From Sphingomonadaceae bacterium (GTDB lineage: Bacteria; Pseudomonadota; Alphaproteobacteria; Sphingomonadales; Sphingomonadaceae), in contig JAKFUU010000007.1 of the NCBI GenBank assembly GCA_021732525.1, positions 1-41,327 on the forward strand: DNA of 41,327 bases, given 5' to 3'. Within the stretch, counting starts at the first letter, position 1. The number at the start of each line of letters is the position of its first letter. Positions 24,863 to 34,183 of the stretch are shown piece by piece. The translations under genes and the position numbers were made by a program. The notes beneath the pieces are model-generated. The model ran no database searches. It had not been told where the DNA came from and saw only the letters and a list, made by a program, of their open reading frames with translations.

Positions 24863-26488
24863 TTAAATGGCTTCCAACTTGTTGCGTCCGGCGCGAACGG
24901 TCATCCGGTGGGGCGGTTTGGTGGCCAGCGATTTGGCCTTTACCGTATCCATGAATATCCATTCGTTGGTGGCGCTCTGCGGTGTGAGCGACAATAGCAT
25001 ATAACCGCGGTTCGATGCATCCATCCAGCGCATTTCATCCGGGCTTGCCGCAACCATCTCGCGCGCCACTTTTTGGGGATCGGTGCGCCCGGTGGCCTGT
25101 TCAAAACCCGGCGATGTCACGCTATGCCCGCCAAATTCGACGCCCGCAAAGCCGCGTTCGCCGGGCAAGTCAAACGCCCATCCATTATGGCTGTCGCCGG
25201 TTAGAACGATTAAATTGCTTTGCGCCCGCTGTGCCGCGGCCAGCAACCTTGCCCGCGCCTTGGGATAGCCGCCCCAATTATCCATGTTAAACGGTAATTT
25301 CGCCTTGGTCGCAGCAATGCCCCGGCTGACATAGGCGACCGCACGTTTATCCGCATCGGGCGAAATCCAGCTTATTGCGGATTCCGGCGTAAAACCATAA
25401 CCCATATTGGTGCCAACGCCCAATAATGTCCAAACCGCCTGATCGCGGGCGAAACCGCGATAGAGCCAATTTTCCTGCTCGCTGCCCAGCATCGTTGCGG
25501 CATTATCCATCCATGCCCCATCGCGAAATTCGGCCAATGCTTTTGCAATATCGCTGCTGCTTAATGCGCCGGTCAACTCGGGCGGCTGTGACCGTGCGAT
25601 CGTGCGCGTATCGGTGCGATAATAAGTCGCCAGATCGCCAATGGGATAAGATTGCCAGGGCGCTTCGCCAATCGGCATCCATTCGCGCCATACCTGTAAT
25701 GCGGCATTTTTGCGGACCGACCAATCGCCTTCATTATTCTGATGATTCTGCGCGCCGCCTTCCCAAGCGTCATTGGTGCTTTCATGATCATCCTGAATAA
25801 CAATCATCGGCGCGCTGGCGTGCAAGGCTTGTAAATCGGGATCGGCGCGGTAGCTGGCATAGCGCAGCCGGTAATCAGCCAGACTGATGATCTCGCTTTC
25901 AGGGCGGATCTTTTTTGAAAATTCCGGCCCGGCATCATATCCGCCGGGCGCATATTCATAAATATAATCGCCCATATGCAGCGCCAGATCCAGATCATCG
26001 CGCGCCGCCGCATGGGCATAAGCATTGAAAAAACCAAAGCCTAGGTTGGAGCAGGAAAAAATCGCAATGTTGAATTTGGCAACCTTGCCCGCCGGCAAAG
26101 TCTTGGTCTTGCCGGCCGGGGAGATGGTGCCATCGGGCGCGATGAAACGGTAGTAATAGCGGCTGCCCGGCGTCAGGCCGCCGAGGGTGATTTTGGCGGT
26201 ATAATCGCGCCAAGGCCCGGTAACCATTTCCCCGCCCGAAATAATTTTGGTGAATTCGGTGTCGCTGGCAATTTCCGCGCGCAGCTTCACCGCACCGCCG
26301 CTCGCCGGCACAAAGCGCGTCCACAGCAGCATCGAATCGGGTGCAGGCTCGCCGCTCGCCACATTATGCGTAAAACCGGTCAACCCGCCGATGGCCTGCG
26401 CCGCGAGCGCTCCGCCGGGCAGCATAAGCCCGCCGAGACCAAAAGCAGCGGTGGCCAACAAGGCGCGGCGATCAATGATCAATGTCAT
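24863..26488 (-). CDS. phoD: PhoD-type alkaline phosphatase / phosphodiesterase
   Basis: A 541-residue exported metallophosphatase. The N-terminus has a twin Arg (DRRALLATAAFG) before a hydrophobic stretch ending near ALAAQA, typical of Tat export. A PhoD N-terminal domain (FTHNVASGEPAPDSMLLWTR) is followed by the catalytic domain with metal-binding motifs HMGDYIYEYAPGGYD, VIQDDHESTNDAW and LTGDSHNGWAFDL. Such enzymes release phosphate from phosphomono- or diesters, usually under phosphate starvation and with calcium/iron. The ATG at 26488 follows AGAGGA. No Pho box was identified with confidence in the 320 bases upstream. Confidence 0.92.
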   Translation of the reverse strand: MTLIIDRRALLATAAFGLGGLMLPGGALAAQAIGGLTGFTHNVASGEPAPDSMLLWTRFVPASGGAVKLRAEIASDTEFTKIISGGEMVTGPWRDYTAKITLGGLTPGSRYYYRFIAPDGTISPAGKTKTLPAGKVAKFNIAIFSCSNLGFGFFNAYAHAAARDDLDLALHMGDYIYEYAPGGYDAGPEFSKKIRPESEIISLADYRLRYASYRADPDLQALHASAPMIVIQDDHESTNDAWEGGAQNHQNNEGDWSVRKNAALQVWREWMPIGEAPWQSYPIGDLATYYRTDTRTIARSQPPELTGALSSSDIAKALAEFRDGAWMDNAATMLGSEQENWLYRGFARDQAVWTLLGVGTNMGYGFTPESAISWISPDADKRAVAYVSRGIAATKAKLPFNMDNWGGYPKARARLLAAAQRAQSNLIVLTGDSHNGWAFDLPGERGFAGVEFGGHSVTSPGFEQATGRTDPQKVAREMVAASPDEMRWMDASNRGYMLLSLTPQSATNEWIFMDTVKAKSLATKPPHRMTVRAGRNKLEAI

Positions 26489-26503
26489 CAAATTTCCTCT
26501 CAA

Positions 26504-26825
26504 AATCGGTGTGATAGGCCATCACGGTGCCAGGTTAAGCTCACACCGCCTCAATCATGCCCGTTGTCGTAGCCGCAAATTATGTCAATTTGCGAACAAT
26601 CGCGAAAAGACCAAATTGCCAGAACCCCCGGCTGAATGAAGGTAGGCTGCGCGATCAAGAACACAGTAAACTCGTGAAAACACGCGCAGCGGCAGCCTAT
26701 TTTAGCTTGGACCGAGAATAAATTTCTACCGCAAATTCGCATATCGCAAAAAGGGTGAATTTGCTTAAATGATCAAAAACCGATGGAAAATCCGCACCCC
26801 AAAATATTCCCACCGAATGAAATAA
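26504..26825. other. Intergenic stretch without a recognisable gene
   Basis: The 320 bases between phoD and tRNA-Arg contain only short open frames with no ribosome-binding site or family resemblance. A loose inverted repeat (TAGGCTGC/GCAGCCTA, about 26642-26700) is seen. The region probably contains the phoD promoter. Confidence 0.5.
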
Positions 26826-26902
<77 letters not shown>

Positions 26903-27017
26903 ATAGGCCGATTGGCTTGGCCGCTTTGCCGTTAGCAAAGTCGCTGCGGAGGCGCCAGCGTCTTTTTTATCCGGTTGATCAAGGGGAGGGTATTCGGAGC
27001 TGCGAGCAGCCCAACCG

Positions 27018-28031
27018 TTACAATAGCCGCGCGATCAACCAATAGCTTGCGGTAATGCCGATGCCATAAGCCGCGGTAACAATCGCGGGCCGCATCAAAC
27101 CTTCGGCAAATCGCTTGATTGCGGTAAGTAGGGCCAGGCAGAGTAAAACAACCGCAATCTGCCCTGCTTCAACGCCCAGATTAAAGGTTAGCAGCGCCGC
27201 CGCCACATCATCTTGGGGAAGGCCAATGTCTTGCAAGGCCGCCGCAAAGCCGAAGCCGTGCAAAAGACCAAAAATAAACGCCACCAGCCACGGCCGCCGT
27301 TCGGACAGGCGCGGGCGGGAGGGATCATGTTTGATAATTTCCGATGCCAAAAATAATATCGATAGCGCAATCACCGCCTCAACGGGCTGGGCCGGCAGGC
27401 GAAACAAACCAAGGATAGTAGCAATGAGCGTAACCGAATGTGCAATGGTAAAGGCGGTCACCGCCCCGATTACCCGCCAGCGGCCGCGGATCAACAACAC
27501 CAAGGCGATAACGAACAGCAGATGGTCGTAGCCTTGGATAATATGTTCCATACCAATGACAAAATAATTTTTGGCCAGTTGCCAAGCATCGGTTTTTGCC
27601 GTGATGGTTATGGTGGGAGCCGCAGCGGTTATCCGCGCCGCTTGAACCGGGCGGTTTAATGGTGCGATACGGACCAGAATGTCGGTCTGCGCGCCGTCCA
27701 TATTCGATAAGCCGATGGACTTTCCGCTCACCTTGTCGCGGCAGAGCGCGGTAAAATACGATGTTGCTGTGCCGCCATAAATACGGCGGTTTGGTTTGCC
27801 ATTTGCGGTGCAGCCTTCGGGCAATATCGGCTGCGTCGCCGGGGTTAAGCCGCCCCTGATCGGCGCTTTCCAGGTTAGCGCCCATTGCCGCGCGTCTTGC
27901 TGCGTAAATTCCAGATAGCCGGGGCGCAATTCATCCGCATGCGCGGCAGGTGCGGCCAAAGCCAGCAGAAAAAGAGCGGCCAGCCAAAGCCAAGGCTTCA
28001 CCGCAAACCGGCCATCCCGCCATCCGGTCAC
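27018..28031 (-). CDS. HupE/UreJ-like membrane protein with exported N-terminal domain
   Basis: A 337-residue protein. A signal peptide (LWLAALFLLALAAPAAHA) is followed by a periplasmic segment to about residue 165. Six or seven transmembrane helices then carry the family motifs GYDHLLFVIALVLL, FTIAHSVTLIATI, FGLLHGFGFAAAL and FNLGVEAGQIAVV. HupE/UreJ family members are proposed nickel or cobalt permeases; this long form, with a periplasmic domain, is found outside hydrogenase and urease operons and its substrate is unproven. The start overlaps the upstream PPIase gene by four bases (ATGA). No hydrogenase or urease gene is in the window. Confidence 0.85.
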   Translation of the reverse strand: MTGWRDGRFAVKPWLWLAALFLLALAAPAAHADELRPGYLEFTQQDARQWALTWKAPIRGGLTPATQPILPEGCTANGKPNRRIYGGTATSYFTALCRDKVSGKSIGLSNMDGAQTDILVRIAPLNRPVQAARITAAAPTITITAKTDAWQLAKNYFVIGMEHIIQGYDHLLFVIALVLLIRGRWRVIGAVTAFTIAHSVTLIATILGLFRLPAQPVEAVIALSILFLASEIIKHDPSRPRLSERRPWLVAFIFGLLHGFGFAAALQDIGLPQDDVAAALLTFNLGVEAGQIAVVLLCLALLTAIKRFAEGLMRPAIVTAAYGIGITASYWLIARLL

Positions 28032-28876
28032 GGCTTGGTGATCTTTACATCATACCCATCGAGCAACGTTTGATAGGCCTTGGCCTCACGCGCTTCCAAG
28101 GTTGCGGCGCGCCAATCATTCTCCACCATTTGCCGCACATCGGATAGCTTGGGCTTGGCAGCGGCGGTAACCTTGCGGATACGCAGCAAATGTATGCCAA
28201 AACCGGAGCCAATGGGGCCCAGCCATTGATCCTTTGGCGCATCGGACAGCTGGGTCAATTCATCGGCAAATTGCTGCCCAAAAATTTTGGCAAGGTCGCC
28301 GCGCGGCGTATCATCGAGCCGCGAGGGAACCGACAAAGGCTCGCTCAACGATTGCCAGTCCGAGGTATTTTTCAGCTTCGCCAGCACCGCCTCGGCTTTG
28401 GCTCCGGCAATTTCAGGATCAAAAGCGCTCAAATAGACCTGATCAAAGCTATAGCGGCTATCGGATGCGTATTTGCCGGGGTTTCTATCGAGCAGCTCCT
28501 GCAAGGCCTTATCATCTGGCTTTGCGCTTTCTGCCTTGGCGCGCGCGAGAAATTCCATCTTGCTGCGCATCCGGCGGCGGATCACCGGATCATCGCTATC
28601 AAGGCCCAAGCGAAGGGCCTCGCGATAGTAAATCTCCTCCTTGATATAGTCGCGGATCAACCCGTCCAATTCACGCGCCGTGGGGCGGCGCTGAAAATTA
28701 TTTTCAAAGCCTTTGCCCAAACGGCTAACCTGCGCCTCATCGATGATGATCCTCCGGCTGGCGGGATCGATATCATAGCCGCGCCAGGCGAAAAACAGGA
28801 AAACCGCCAGCCCCGCGACCAAAAAATGCAGCAATGGCTCGCGCATCCATCCGCTTATCCGATCCTTCATTGTCAT
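28028..28876 (-). CDS. Membrane-anchored parvulin-type peptidyl-prolyl isomerase
   Basis: A 282-residue protein with an N-terminal membrane helix (LLHFLVAGLAVFLFFAW) and a periplasmic remainder. A SurA/PpiD-like helical region (ARELDGLIRDYIKEEIYYREALRLGLD) precedes a parvulin-like domain ending QWLGPIGSGFGIHLLRIRKV. The classical parvulin active-site His pattern is only partly recognisable, so chaperone rather than isomerase activity is possible. It is the middle gene of a tight leftward operon: it starts eight bases after the DUF3604 stop and overlaps the HupE-like gene. This suggests it helps fold one of those two exported proteins. Confidence 0.85.
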   Translation of the reverse strand: MTMKDRISGWMREPLLHFLVAGLAVFLFFAWRGYDIDPASRRIIIDEAQVSRLGKGFENNFQRRPTARELDGLIRDYIKEEIYYREALRLGLDSDDPVIRRRMRSKMEFLARAKAESAKPDDKALQELLDRNPGKYASDSRYSFDQVYLSAFDPEIAGAKAEAVLAKLKNTSDWQSLSEPLSVPSRLDDTPRGDLAKIFGQQFADELTQLSDAPKDQWLGPIGSGFGIHLLRIRKVTAAAKPKLSDVRQMVENDWRAATLEAREAKAYQTLLDGYDVKITKP

Positions 28877-28884
28877 GTCACCCG

Positions 28885-30780
28885 CTACGCTTTCGGATTA
28901 TACCAGATTGGCGATGTATAGGCCCGTTCCTGCGCGATCAGCTCGATATCACGGGTCAATTTTGCACCATAGCGCAAAGCATCGAACAAAACCCAGCGCG
29001 GCGTTGGGATTTCCAATATGCGCACATAATAAAAGGCTCTTAAATCGGGGTTAAATTCCGGGTCACGCCACACGGTTCGAAGCTCCGCTGCGCCGATGCT
29101 GTTTGTATAGCTTGCCTTGGCGATATTGACCGTATTGCCCACGGCGGCAAGCTTTCCATCGCGGCCCAACTTGCGGGTTTCGGGGCTGCTCCAAGCGATG
29201 TTGAAAATCTTTTCCTGTGTCTTTCCATTGCGGTCCGTCCAACCCTTCACAATCTGCACCCGGTCCAGATTGGCGCCCAGCGGATCTTTAAGCGCGGTGA
29301 CAATAAAGCTCGGTGCGCCTTTGCCAGTCTGGCGCAAATCGCCGCCCATCGGCACGCCGCGCGCATAGCCCGCCTTCACATAATCCCCCTTCAAATCGGC
29401 ATCGGCAAAATCCCATCCGCCAAACAGCCGCACTTTCATACGCGGCCCGGTGGTGGCGTAAACCTCCCGGCGTATCATCGCATCGAAAATCGCCGCGCGG
29501 GTATTGGCCGTGGCCCAAACGGCGGCATAGCCACCGGCGAGATATTGCCAGCCAAACCGCCCCTCACGCGTGCCCAGATTTTGCGCGGCAATAGCGCGTT
29601 TGCCATTTGGCTCATTGCCGGTATGTTTGCCAAAAAAGTTATTTTCATCGGCGGTGGCCAGCGCGGTGTGGCTGTCGGTCGAACCGATCATGCCCAGCTT
29701 ATAGGGATTAACCCCCGTTTTCGCCTCGATCGCCAAACCGCGCTTCAATGCTTCGCGCACATATTCGCCGGCAAAATCGCTGTCTTTCTTGGCAATCGCC
29801 ATGGTCAAATTGCCAAGTTCCCACCCGGCATCGCCAAAGCCCGCAAATTCATCATTGCGCGACAGAAACGGGTGGCTCTCGCTATCGCCCTTAATTTGGG
29901 TGACCTCAACAATCGGCTCATGCCGGGCGCGTTTGCGCGCATATGCGGCGGACATCGGCCCGCCATCCGGGCCGGTTAATTCAAACATCAATCCGTTGGA
30001 AACATTGGAATTATGTGGGATCGCCAGCATCTTGCCGCCGGTTTTCTTCGCATAAGCCTCCATATAGTCCCATAATTGCTCCACCTTGCCATCATCATCG
30101 CCCAATGCCGAAAAGGGCAATATTTGATCGGCGCGATCCTTGCCATCGCGCGTCATCACCACCCGGTGCAGATTGTTGCCGCCAGGCATCAATGTATATT
30201 CAAAGCCCATAAAGGCGGTGAATTTACCCGGCTGGTTATAACGTTCGACAATTGCGGTATGCGATGTCCATATTTTCTGCGAATTTTCCTTTTGATTTTC
30301 GGGGTTGCGCATGGCGGGCGGCAATGTGCCTTTCGCCGCCCGGTCGATCAACTCGGCGGTCACGCGCTGCGATCCTTCGGGGCTTTCATGCATCATATCA
30401 TGCCACCGGCGCAGCAACGGATCGCGCAGCAACAGCCGCGGCGCATCATAAATCCGCTTAGTAACGCCAAGCCCGTCGCTATGATCGGCAATCACCAGAA
30501 AATCGAGCGGCCGGTCCAATTTCGCGGGCACTCCCGTCGTTGACATAACCTTTTCGCCCGATGCAAAACGCAGCGCTTCTTCGGGCCCCAGCCGTACGCC
30601 AAAGCCAAAAGCATCAACCGAATTGGCGGTGTGCAAATGCGTATCCCCAAAATAGACATTTTCGGGATAAGCGGTTTCTTTCACTGCAACGCCGCTGCTC
30701 TTGCCGCCGGTGCCGCCGCCCTCCTTGCTGCATCCAGTGGCGGTAAGCGCCATCAGGCTTATGACTATTGAAATTCGCAT
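28885..30780 (-). CDS. DUF3604 lipoprotein (PHP-like metal-binding fold)
   Basis: A 631-residue exported protein. The N-terminus is a lipoprotein signal (SIVISLMALTATGC), followed by a Gly/Ser/Lys linker. The DUF3604 domain opens with NVYFGDTHLHTANSVDAFGF, where DTHLH resembles the first metal-binding motif of PHP-type phosphoesterases. Further His/Asp/Glu clusters are FLVIADHSDGLGV, LAIPHNSN and GSTDSHTALA. A hydrolytic role is likely from the fold, but no substrate is known for the family. The start has AGAGGGG seven bases upstream. It heads the operon with the PPIase and HupE-like genes. Confidence 0.88.
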   Translation of the reverse strand: MRISIVISLMALTATGCSKEGGGTGGKSSGVAVKETAYPENVYFGDTHLHTANSVDAFGFGVRLGPEEALRFASGEKVMSTTGVPAKLDRPLDFLVIADHSDGLGVTKRIYDAPRLLLRDPLLRRWHDMMHESPEGSQRVTAELIDRAAKGTLPPAMRNPENQKENSQKIWTSHTAIVERYNQPGKFTAFMGFEYTLMPGGNNLHRVVMTRDGKDRADQILPFSALGDDDGKVEQLWDYMEAYAKKTGGKMLAIPHNSNVSNGLMFELTGPDGGPMSAAYARKRARHEPIVEVTQIKGDSESHPFLSRNDEFAGFGDAGWELGNLTMAIAKKDSDFAGEYVREALKRGLAIEAKTGVNPYKLGMIGSTDSHTALATADENNFFGKHTGNEPNGKRAIAAQNLGTREGRFGWQYLAGGYAAVWATANTRAAIFDAMIRREVYATTGPRMKVRLFGGWDFADADLKGDYVKAGYARGVPMGGDLRQTGKGAPSFIVTALKDPLGANLDRVQIVKGWTDRNGKTQEKIFNIAWSSPETRKLGRDGKLAAVGNTVNIAKASYTNSIGAAELRTVWRDPEFNPDLRAFYYVRILEIPTPRWVLFDALRYGAKLTRDIELIAQERAYTSPIWYNPKA

Positions 30781-30943
30781 AACTCCGCCCCTCTGTTTCT
30801 CTCAGCATCAGGTTGCAACGGCAAGCCGCGCTTTGCAATCATGTTTCTGAGCATCGCTGGTGTAAAAATAACGGGCGCCCCGCAGCGAAGCTTGAATAAC
30901 CCCATCAACCGCGATATGGGTGCGGCCGCGTAATATGCGCAAA

Positions 30944-30982
30944 GCCGCCTTAGCTCAGTTGGTAGAGCACTTCATTCGTAAT
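30944..30982 (+). pseudogene. Truncated duplicate of tRNA-Thr (5' half only)
   Basis: The first 26 bases are identical to the 5' end of the intact tRNA-Thr at 31112. After a changed CTT the anticodon-loop sequence CATTCGTAAT is again identical. The anticodon stem cannot pair and the 3' half is missing, so it cannot be functional. It lies 168 bases upstream of the intact copy in the same orientation. Confidence 0.8.
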
Positions 30983-31111
30983 TAGCAGGTCTGATTGCGG
31001 AAGTCGTGAAAAGCCAAGGGGTTGCAGCGGCCCTGTAAAATTTAGTAGGCAATTAGTTGCCAGTTCGGGTAAGCCCTTGCGAAGGGGAAATCCCGCAAAA
31101 AACATGGCTAG

Positions 31112-31187
31112 GCCGCCTTAGCTCAGTTGGTAGAGCATCGCATTCGTAATGCGGGGGCCGTAGGTTCGAATCCTATAGGCGGCACCA
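31112..31187 (+). tRNA. tRNA-Thr (anticodon CGT)
   Basis: A complete 76-base tRNA with encoded CCA. The acceptor GCCGCCT pairs with AGGCGGC, the D-arm is GCTC-AGTTGGTA-GAGC, the anticodon loop TTCGTAA gives anticodon CGT, and the T-arm is GTAGG-TTCGAAT-CCTAT. It reads ACG codons. The accessory genes begin 37 bases beyond its 3' end, which makes it a plausible integration target. Confidence 0.95.
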
Positions 31188-31224
31188 TGTTGTTGATTTT
31201 ACATGATATTGTTGAAGCATTGGC

Positions 31225-31419
31225 CTAGCCACCAAACATCCACCGCACAAACTGCCATGCACTGAGTGCGAGCGGGACGATGGTTAGCACTCCAATCACT
31301 GTTGCCTCTATCGTTAAGCGCGTATCGCAGCGATTATCTGCGACACGATCATCCCAGTGGACGCCGCGCCACCCATGCTTGCGTAATGCTTCTAATAATT
31401 CGGTATGATCGTTATCCAA
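31225..31419 (-). CDS. Small membrane protein of the integrated element
   Basis: A 64-residue protein with a hydrophilic N-terminal half (DNDHTELLEALRKHGW) and one C-terminal hydrophobic helix (ATVIGVLTIVPLALSAW). The start is a TTG, chosen because AAGGAGG lies seven bases upstream, a strong ribosome-binding site. No family is recognised. One-helix proteins of this size in phage-related elements can be holin- or regulator-like, but nothing here decides. It reads in the same direction as the integrase and primase genes, at the tRNA end of the element. Confidence 0.6.
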   Translation of the reverse strand: MDNDHTELLEALRKHGWRGVHWDDRVADNRCDTRLTIEATVIGVLTIVPLALSAWQFVRWMFGG

Positions 31420-31439
31420 ATGCCTGCCTCCTTTTCAAA

Positions 31440-31800
31440 GAGGCAAACCGGACCGATGAGCCGGGTGTTAGTAACCTGGACTCGCGCACAGGCGCTGCCG
31501 CCTTTGGGCAAAGCCTTGGACATACGCGACAGCCACCCGGCCGAAACATTGTTCAACCGGACGCGAAATCGAGGTTACTAAGCCTCACACCGAGAATTTT
31601 GCTCAGCGCAAAGCAGCATTAGCGCGAATGTGGGATAGCGGCAACGATATTGGTGGTTGCACTGGCAAAGTGCTGCCAAATGCCACTCAGGACGTCCGCA
31701 AACGTCCGCTGAGGGGTATTGCTTGCCCATCCCGCCAGTGCCAACAATAAGCCCACCGGAGGCTTGTGTGCTCCAATGGGCTTTGTAACTTGTAACCGTA
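31440..31800. ncRNA. Gene-free gap with several nested stem-loops; candidate structured RNA
   Basis: No convincing protein gene lies between 31420 and 31900. Inverted repeats include TTAGTAACCT (31468-31477) with AGGTTACTAA (31572-31581), and GCCGGGTG (31460-31467) with CACCCGGC (31534-31541). GCACTGGC (31659-31666) pairs with GCCAGTGC (31734-31741), enclosing a stem of CTCAGGACGT (31686-31695) with ACGTC-CG-CTGAG (31702-31713). AAGCCCA (31749-31755) pairs with TGGGCTT (31777-31783), enclosing GGAG/CTCC. The first two pairs interleave, so they are alternative structures or a pseudoknot. Strand and promoter are unknown. Confidence 0.35.
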
Positions 31801-31900
31801 ACTTATATCAAAAAACTACTTGGATAAGGCAATAGCGGGTTAGGCGATGGCAGGTAAAGTTTGCGGAGGGCAAAGTTACGTTACCAGCGCCCTTATTCTA

Positions 31901-34183
31901 TCAAAACGGCGTGTGTTCATCCGCTACCCACTTGCCCGAAGTAGCGCGCCATTCTCCAGCTACGCATTCCGCTTTCCATTCAATCTTATTGGCATTTCCT
32001 TCACCCCGAATATAGCCCTTTGCAGGGTTGAGATCGTTGACGAAACGATGGACTCCCTCTCGCCAACCCAACTCGGTCATAATTGCTAAAATGCGTTTTG
32101 GATGATCGTTTCTACGATCTTTGGGATCAAGTTTTAGAATGCGATAAATTGTTTCCCGACGAACACGCCCGTCTTTCCCTTCAAAGTTTCTTCGCAATAT
32201 ATCCTCAAAAGGATCACCTATCATGCGCTCGCCTTGGATGACCGCTGCTTCAAACCATAAATGCTGAGGGAGTGTAGCCATTTCGCCATTGCGATGCCGT
32301 TGCATGGCTTCTGCCCACAATTGATCGCGATTGGCGACAAATGCTTCAACGTCCACTTTGCCAACGGTGACAGGCCAAAACCGTCTGTTGCCGCTGTAAT
32401 CGGTCAGATAGGTTTCATCGTTAGTTGTCCCGATGATGACACAGTGCCGTTTGAACTGTTGTGCTTTACGCGCATAAGCAGGGCGGAATGTATCAGCGGT
32501 TTTTGATAGAAAACTCTTGAGTGCCTGAATTGTCGTTTTGGTCATGCCATCAAGTTCGGCCAATTCCACAATCCAAGCGCGCAACAAAGTTTCTGCCTTG
32601 GTTTTGTCGTCACTCCGAAGACTTAGCCCCTCATTGACCCACTCAGGATTTGGTGACAGCGCAAAGACAATACGAGATTTCCCAACCCCTTGCAGCCCTT
32701 CCAAAATTAGGATGGTATCAAATTTCGACCCCGGCTGCATTATCCGCTTAACCGCGCCGATAAGTGTCCTTGCGCCAAATTCTCGATGGAGTTCGCTGTC
32801 TTCTGCTTGGCAATAATCAATCAGCCAACGGTCTAGCCGCTGGACACCATCCCAGCTAAGTTCAGTCAGATAGTCCTTGATAGGGTGGTATTGATTTTCG
32901 TGTGCCAAGGCGGTTAGCTCGCGGCATATGGCTTCCGTTCCAGCCCAAAAATCATATTCACGTTGGAAACGGCTACATAGAATATCCGCGATTTCTTTTA
33001 TGTCCCGATTTTCAAAATTCGGGCCGTCAATTTCATCTTCATGACTAAACTGATTATGCCGTGCGGAGACGCCTTGAAGCAAAAATCCATGCCGGATATT
33101 ATCTGGCCAATTTTTTACTGGCTTCTGGTTATCATCAACTTTTGGCCAGCCAAGGTTGTTTGCTGCGACATATTGCATCGCACGTTCTATCTGCCGTGTT
33201 GCATAAGCCAGCGGCTGCGGATTTTCGAGAATATGGGCGCTAATACCCAATTGCGGATCAAGCAAAATGGATAGAATGATTTCAGGACGCACCTTATGAG
33301 ACAATAACCAGACAATGAGCGCATGAACCCGTTCGGAACGGCTGGAGTAACTTTTGTGCGCTGGATCATTTCCTGTTGCGATTACAAGTGCCCAATTTGC
33401 ATCAGGCGGCACAATTTCTGACAAATCGGCTGGAAGCGGCTCAGGCGCTCCTATTCTAGAAGTTTGATTCACCGCTCCTACTTTCGCAAGCTGTTTGCCC
33501 TCAACCTTATATCGCTTCAGATCAAAATCATTTGCTGCAATCCCCGAATGGATGTCAAGAGAAGGGGCATAATCCAACGCCTTTGCTGACGCTGGCACTC
33601 GCCCCGATTTCCGCTTTTTATCGTTCAGCCAGTTTATCGTTCCGGGCAGTCGCAGCAAACGGCTAACGTCATGTGTTCCCATGCCGCCGTTCATTGCATG
33701 CAATACCTGTTGATTTAAGACTGCGGCCTCATCGGCTAGCATTGGTTCTGCCAGCCGCCATACGGCTTGCGCTCCGCCGCCTGTAAGCCAAACAGCGGAC
33801 GGACGCGGAACACCCTTTGGGCGCAACTTATCATCCAGCAATAATCCGGTGATCTTATCCAATTGCTCGTCAGGTGTTCCGTTGTAATCTTTGCAATCCA
33901 AATCCACATGCAAAAAGTTTGCATGGGAGATGTTGGCTTTGCCGCGATTGCCTACAAGGAATTCATAATTGGCCAAGAAATAGACGTTCTTCGCGCCCGC
34001 CTCAGAATTACACTCATTTATGAAAGCAACAAATTCGGCTTTATCATTGGGGTTAAAGATTCGGGAATAGGGGGCTGCATTGCCTTCGCTATTCATCACT
34101 TCCACATAGCGCGACTGGTTAGGGAATAGCTTGTCAAAGAATGACCAAGCATGTTCCGCATTGGGGGCGAGAATATCAGTCAT
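31901..34183 (-). CDS. Primase-helicase fusion: RepB/AEP-type primase with VapE-type ATPase
   Basis: A 760-residue replication protein. The N-terminal third resembles archaeo-eukaryotic-type (RepB/PrimPol) primases: FLHVDLDCKDYNG has the catalytic DxD, followed by AVWLTGGGAQAVWRL and HDVSRLLRLPGTINW. The C-terminal half is a virulence-associated-E (VapE) family ATPase with Walker A LEGLQGVGKS, an acidic WIVELAELDGM and an asparagine sensor IIGTTNDETYLTDYSGNRRFWP. Such fusions replicate phages, plasmids and satellite islands. The ATG at 34183 has GGGGAG eight bases upstream and overlaps the regulator gene by eight bases. It is the main gene of the element. Confidence 0.88.
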   Translation of the reverse strand: MTDILAPNAEHAWSFFDKLFPNQSRYVEVMNSEGNAAPYSRIFNPNDKAEFVAFINECNSEAGAKNVYFLANYEFLVGNRGKANISHANFLHVDLDCKDYNGTPDEQLDKITGLLLDDKLRPKGVPRPSAVWLTGGGAQAVWRLAEPMLADEAAVLNQQVLHAMNGGMGTHDVSRLLRLPGTINWLNDKKRKSGRVPASAKALDYAPSLDIHSGIAANDFDLKRYKVEGKQLAKVGAVNQTSRIGAPEPLPADLSEIVPPDANWALVIATGNDPAHKSYSSRSERVHALIVWLLSHKVRPEIILSILLDPQLGISAHILENPQPLAYATRQIERAMQYVAANNLGWPKVDDNQKPVKNWPDNIRHGFLLQGVSARHNQFSHEDEIDGPNFENRDIKEIADILCSRFQREYDFWAGTEAICRELTALAHENQYHPIKDYLTELSWDGVQRLDRWLIDYCQAEDSELHREFGARTLIGAVKRIMQPGSKFDTILILEGLQGVGKSRIVFALSPNPEWVNEGLSLRSDDKTKAETLLRAWIVELAELDGMTKTTIQALKSFLSKTADTFRPAYARKAQQFKRHCVIIGTTNDETYLTDYSGNRRFWPVTVGKVDVEAFVANRDQLWAEAMQRHRNGEMATLPQHLWFEAAVIQGERMIGDPFEDILRRNFEGKDGRVRRETIYRILKLDPKDRRNDHPKRILAIMTELGWREGVHRFVNDLNPAKGYIRGEGNANKIEWKAECVAGEWRATSGKWVADEHTPF

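Noticed and set aside
30983-31111. Group I intron interrupting tRNA-Thr
   Set aside because: The intact tRNA follows complete, the spacer is only about 130 bases and no P7 or other intron core motif is visible.
31266-31622. 118-codon plus-strand open frame
   Set aside because: It overlaps the small membrane protein gene and the hairpin-rich gap, has no ribosome-binding site and an unstructured composition.
31440-31800. Retron-type RNA
   Set aside because: The inverted repeats invited the idea, but there is no reverse transcriptase gene in the window.
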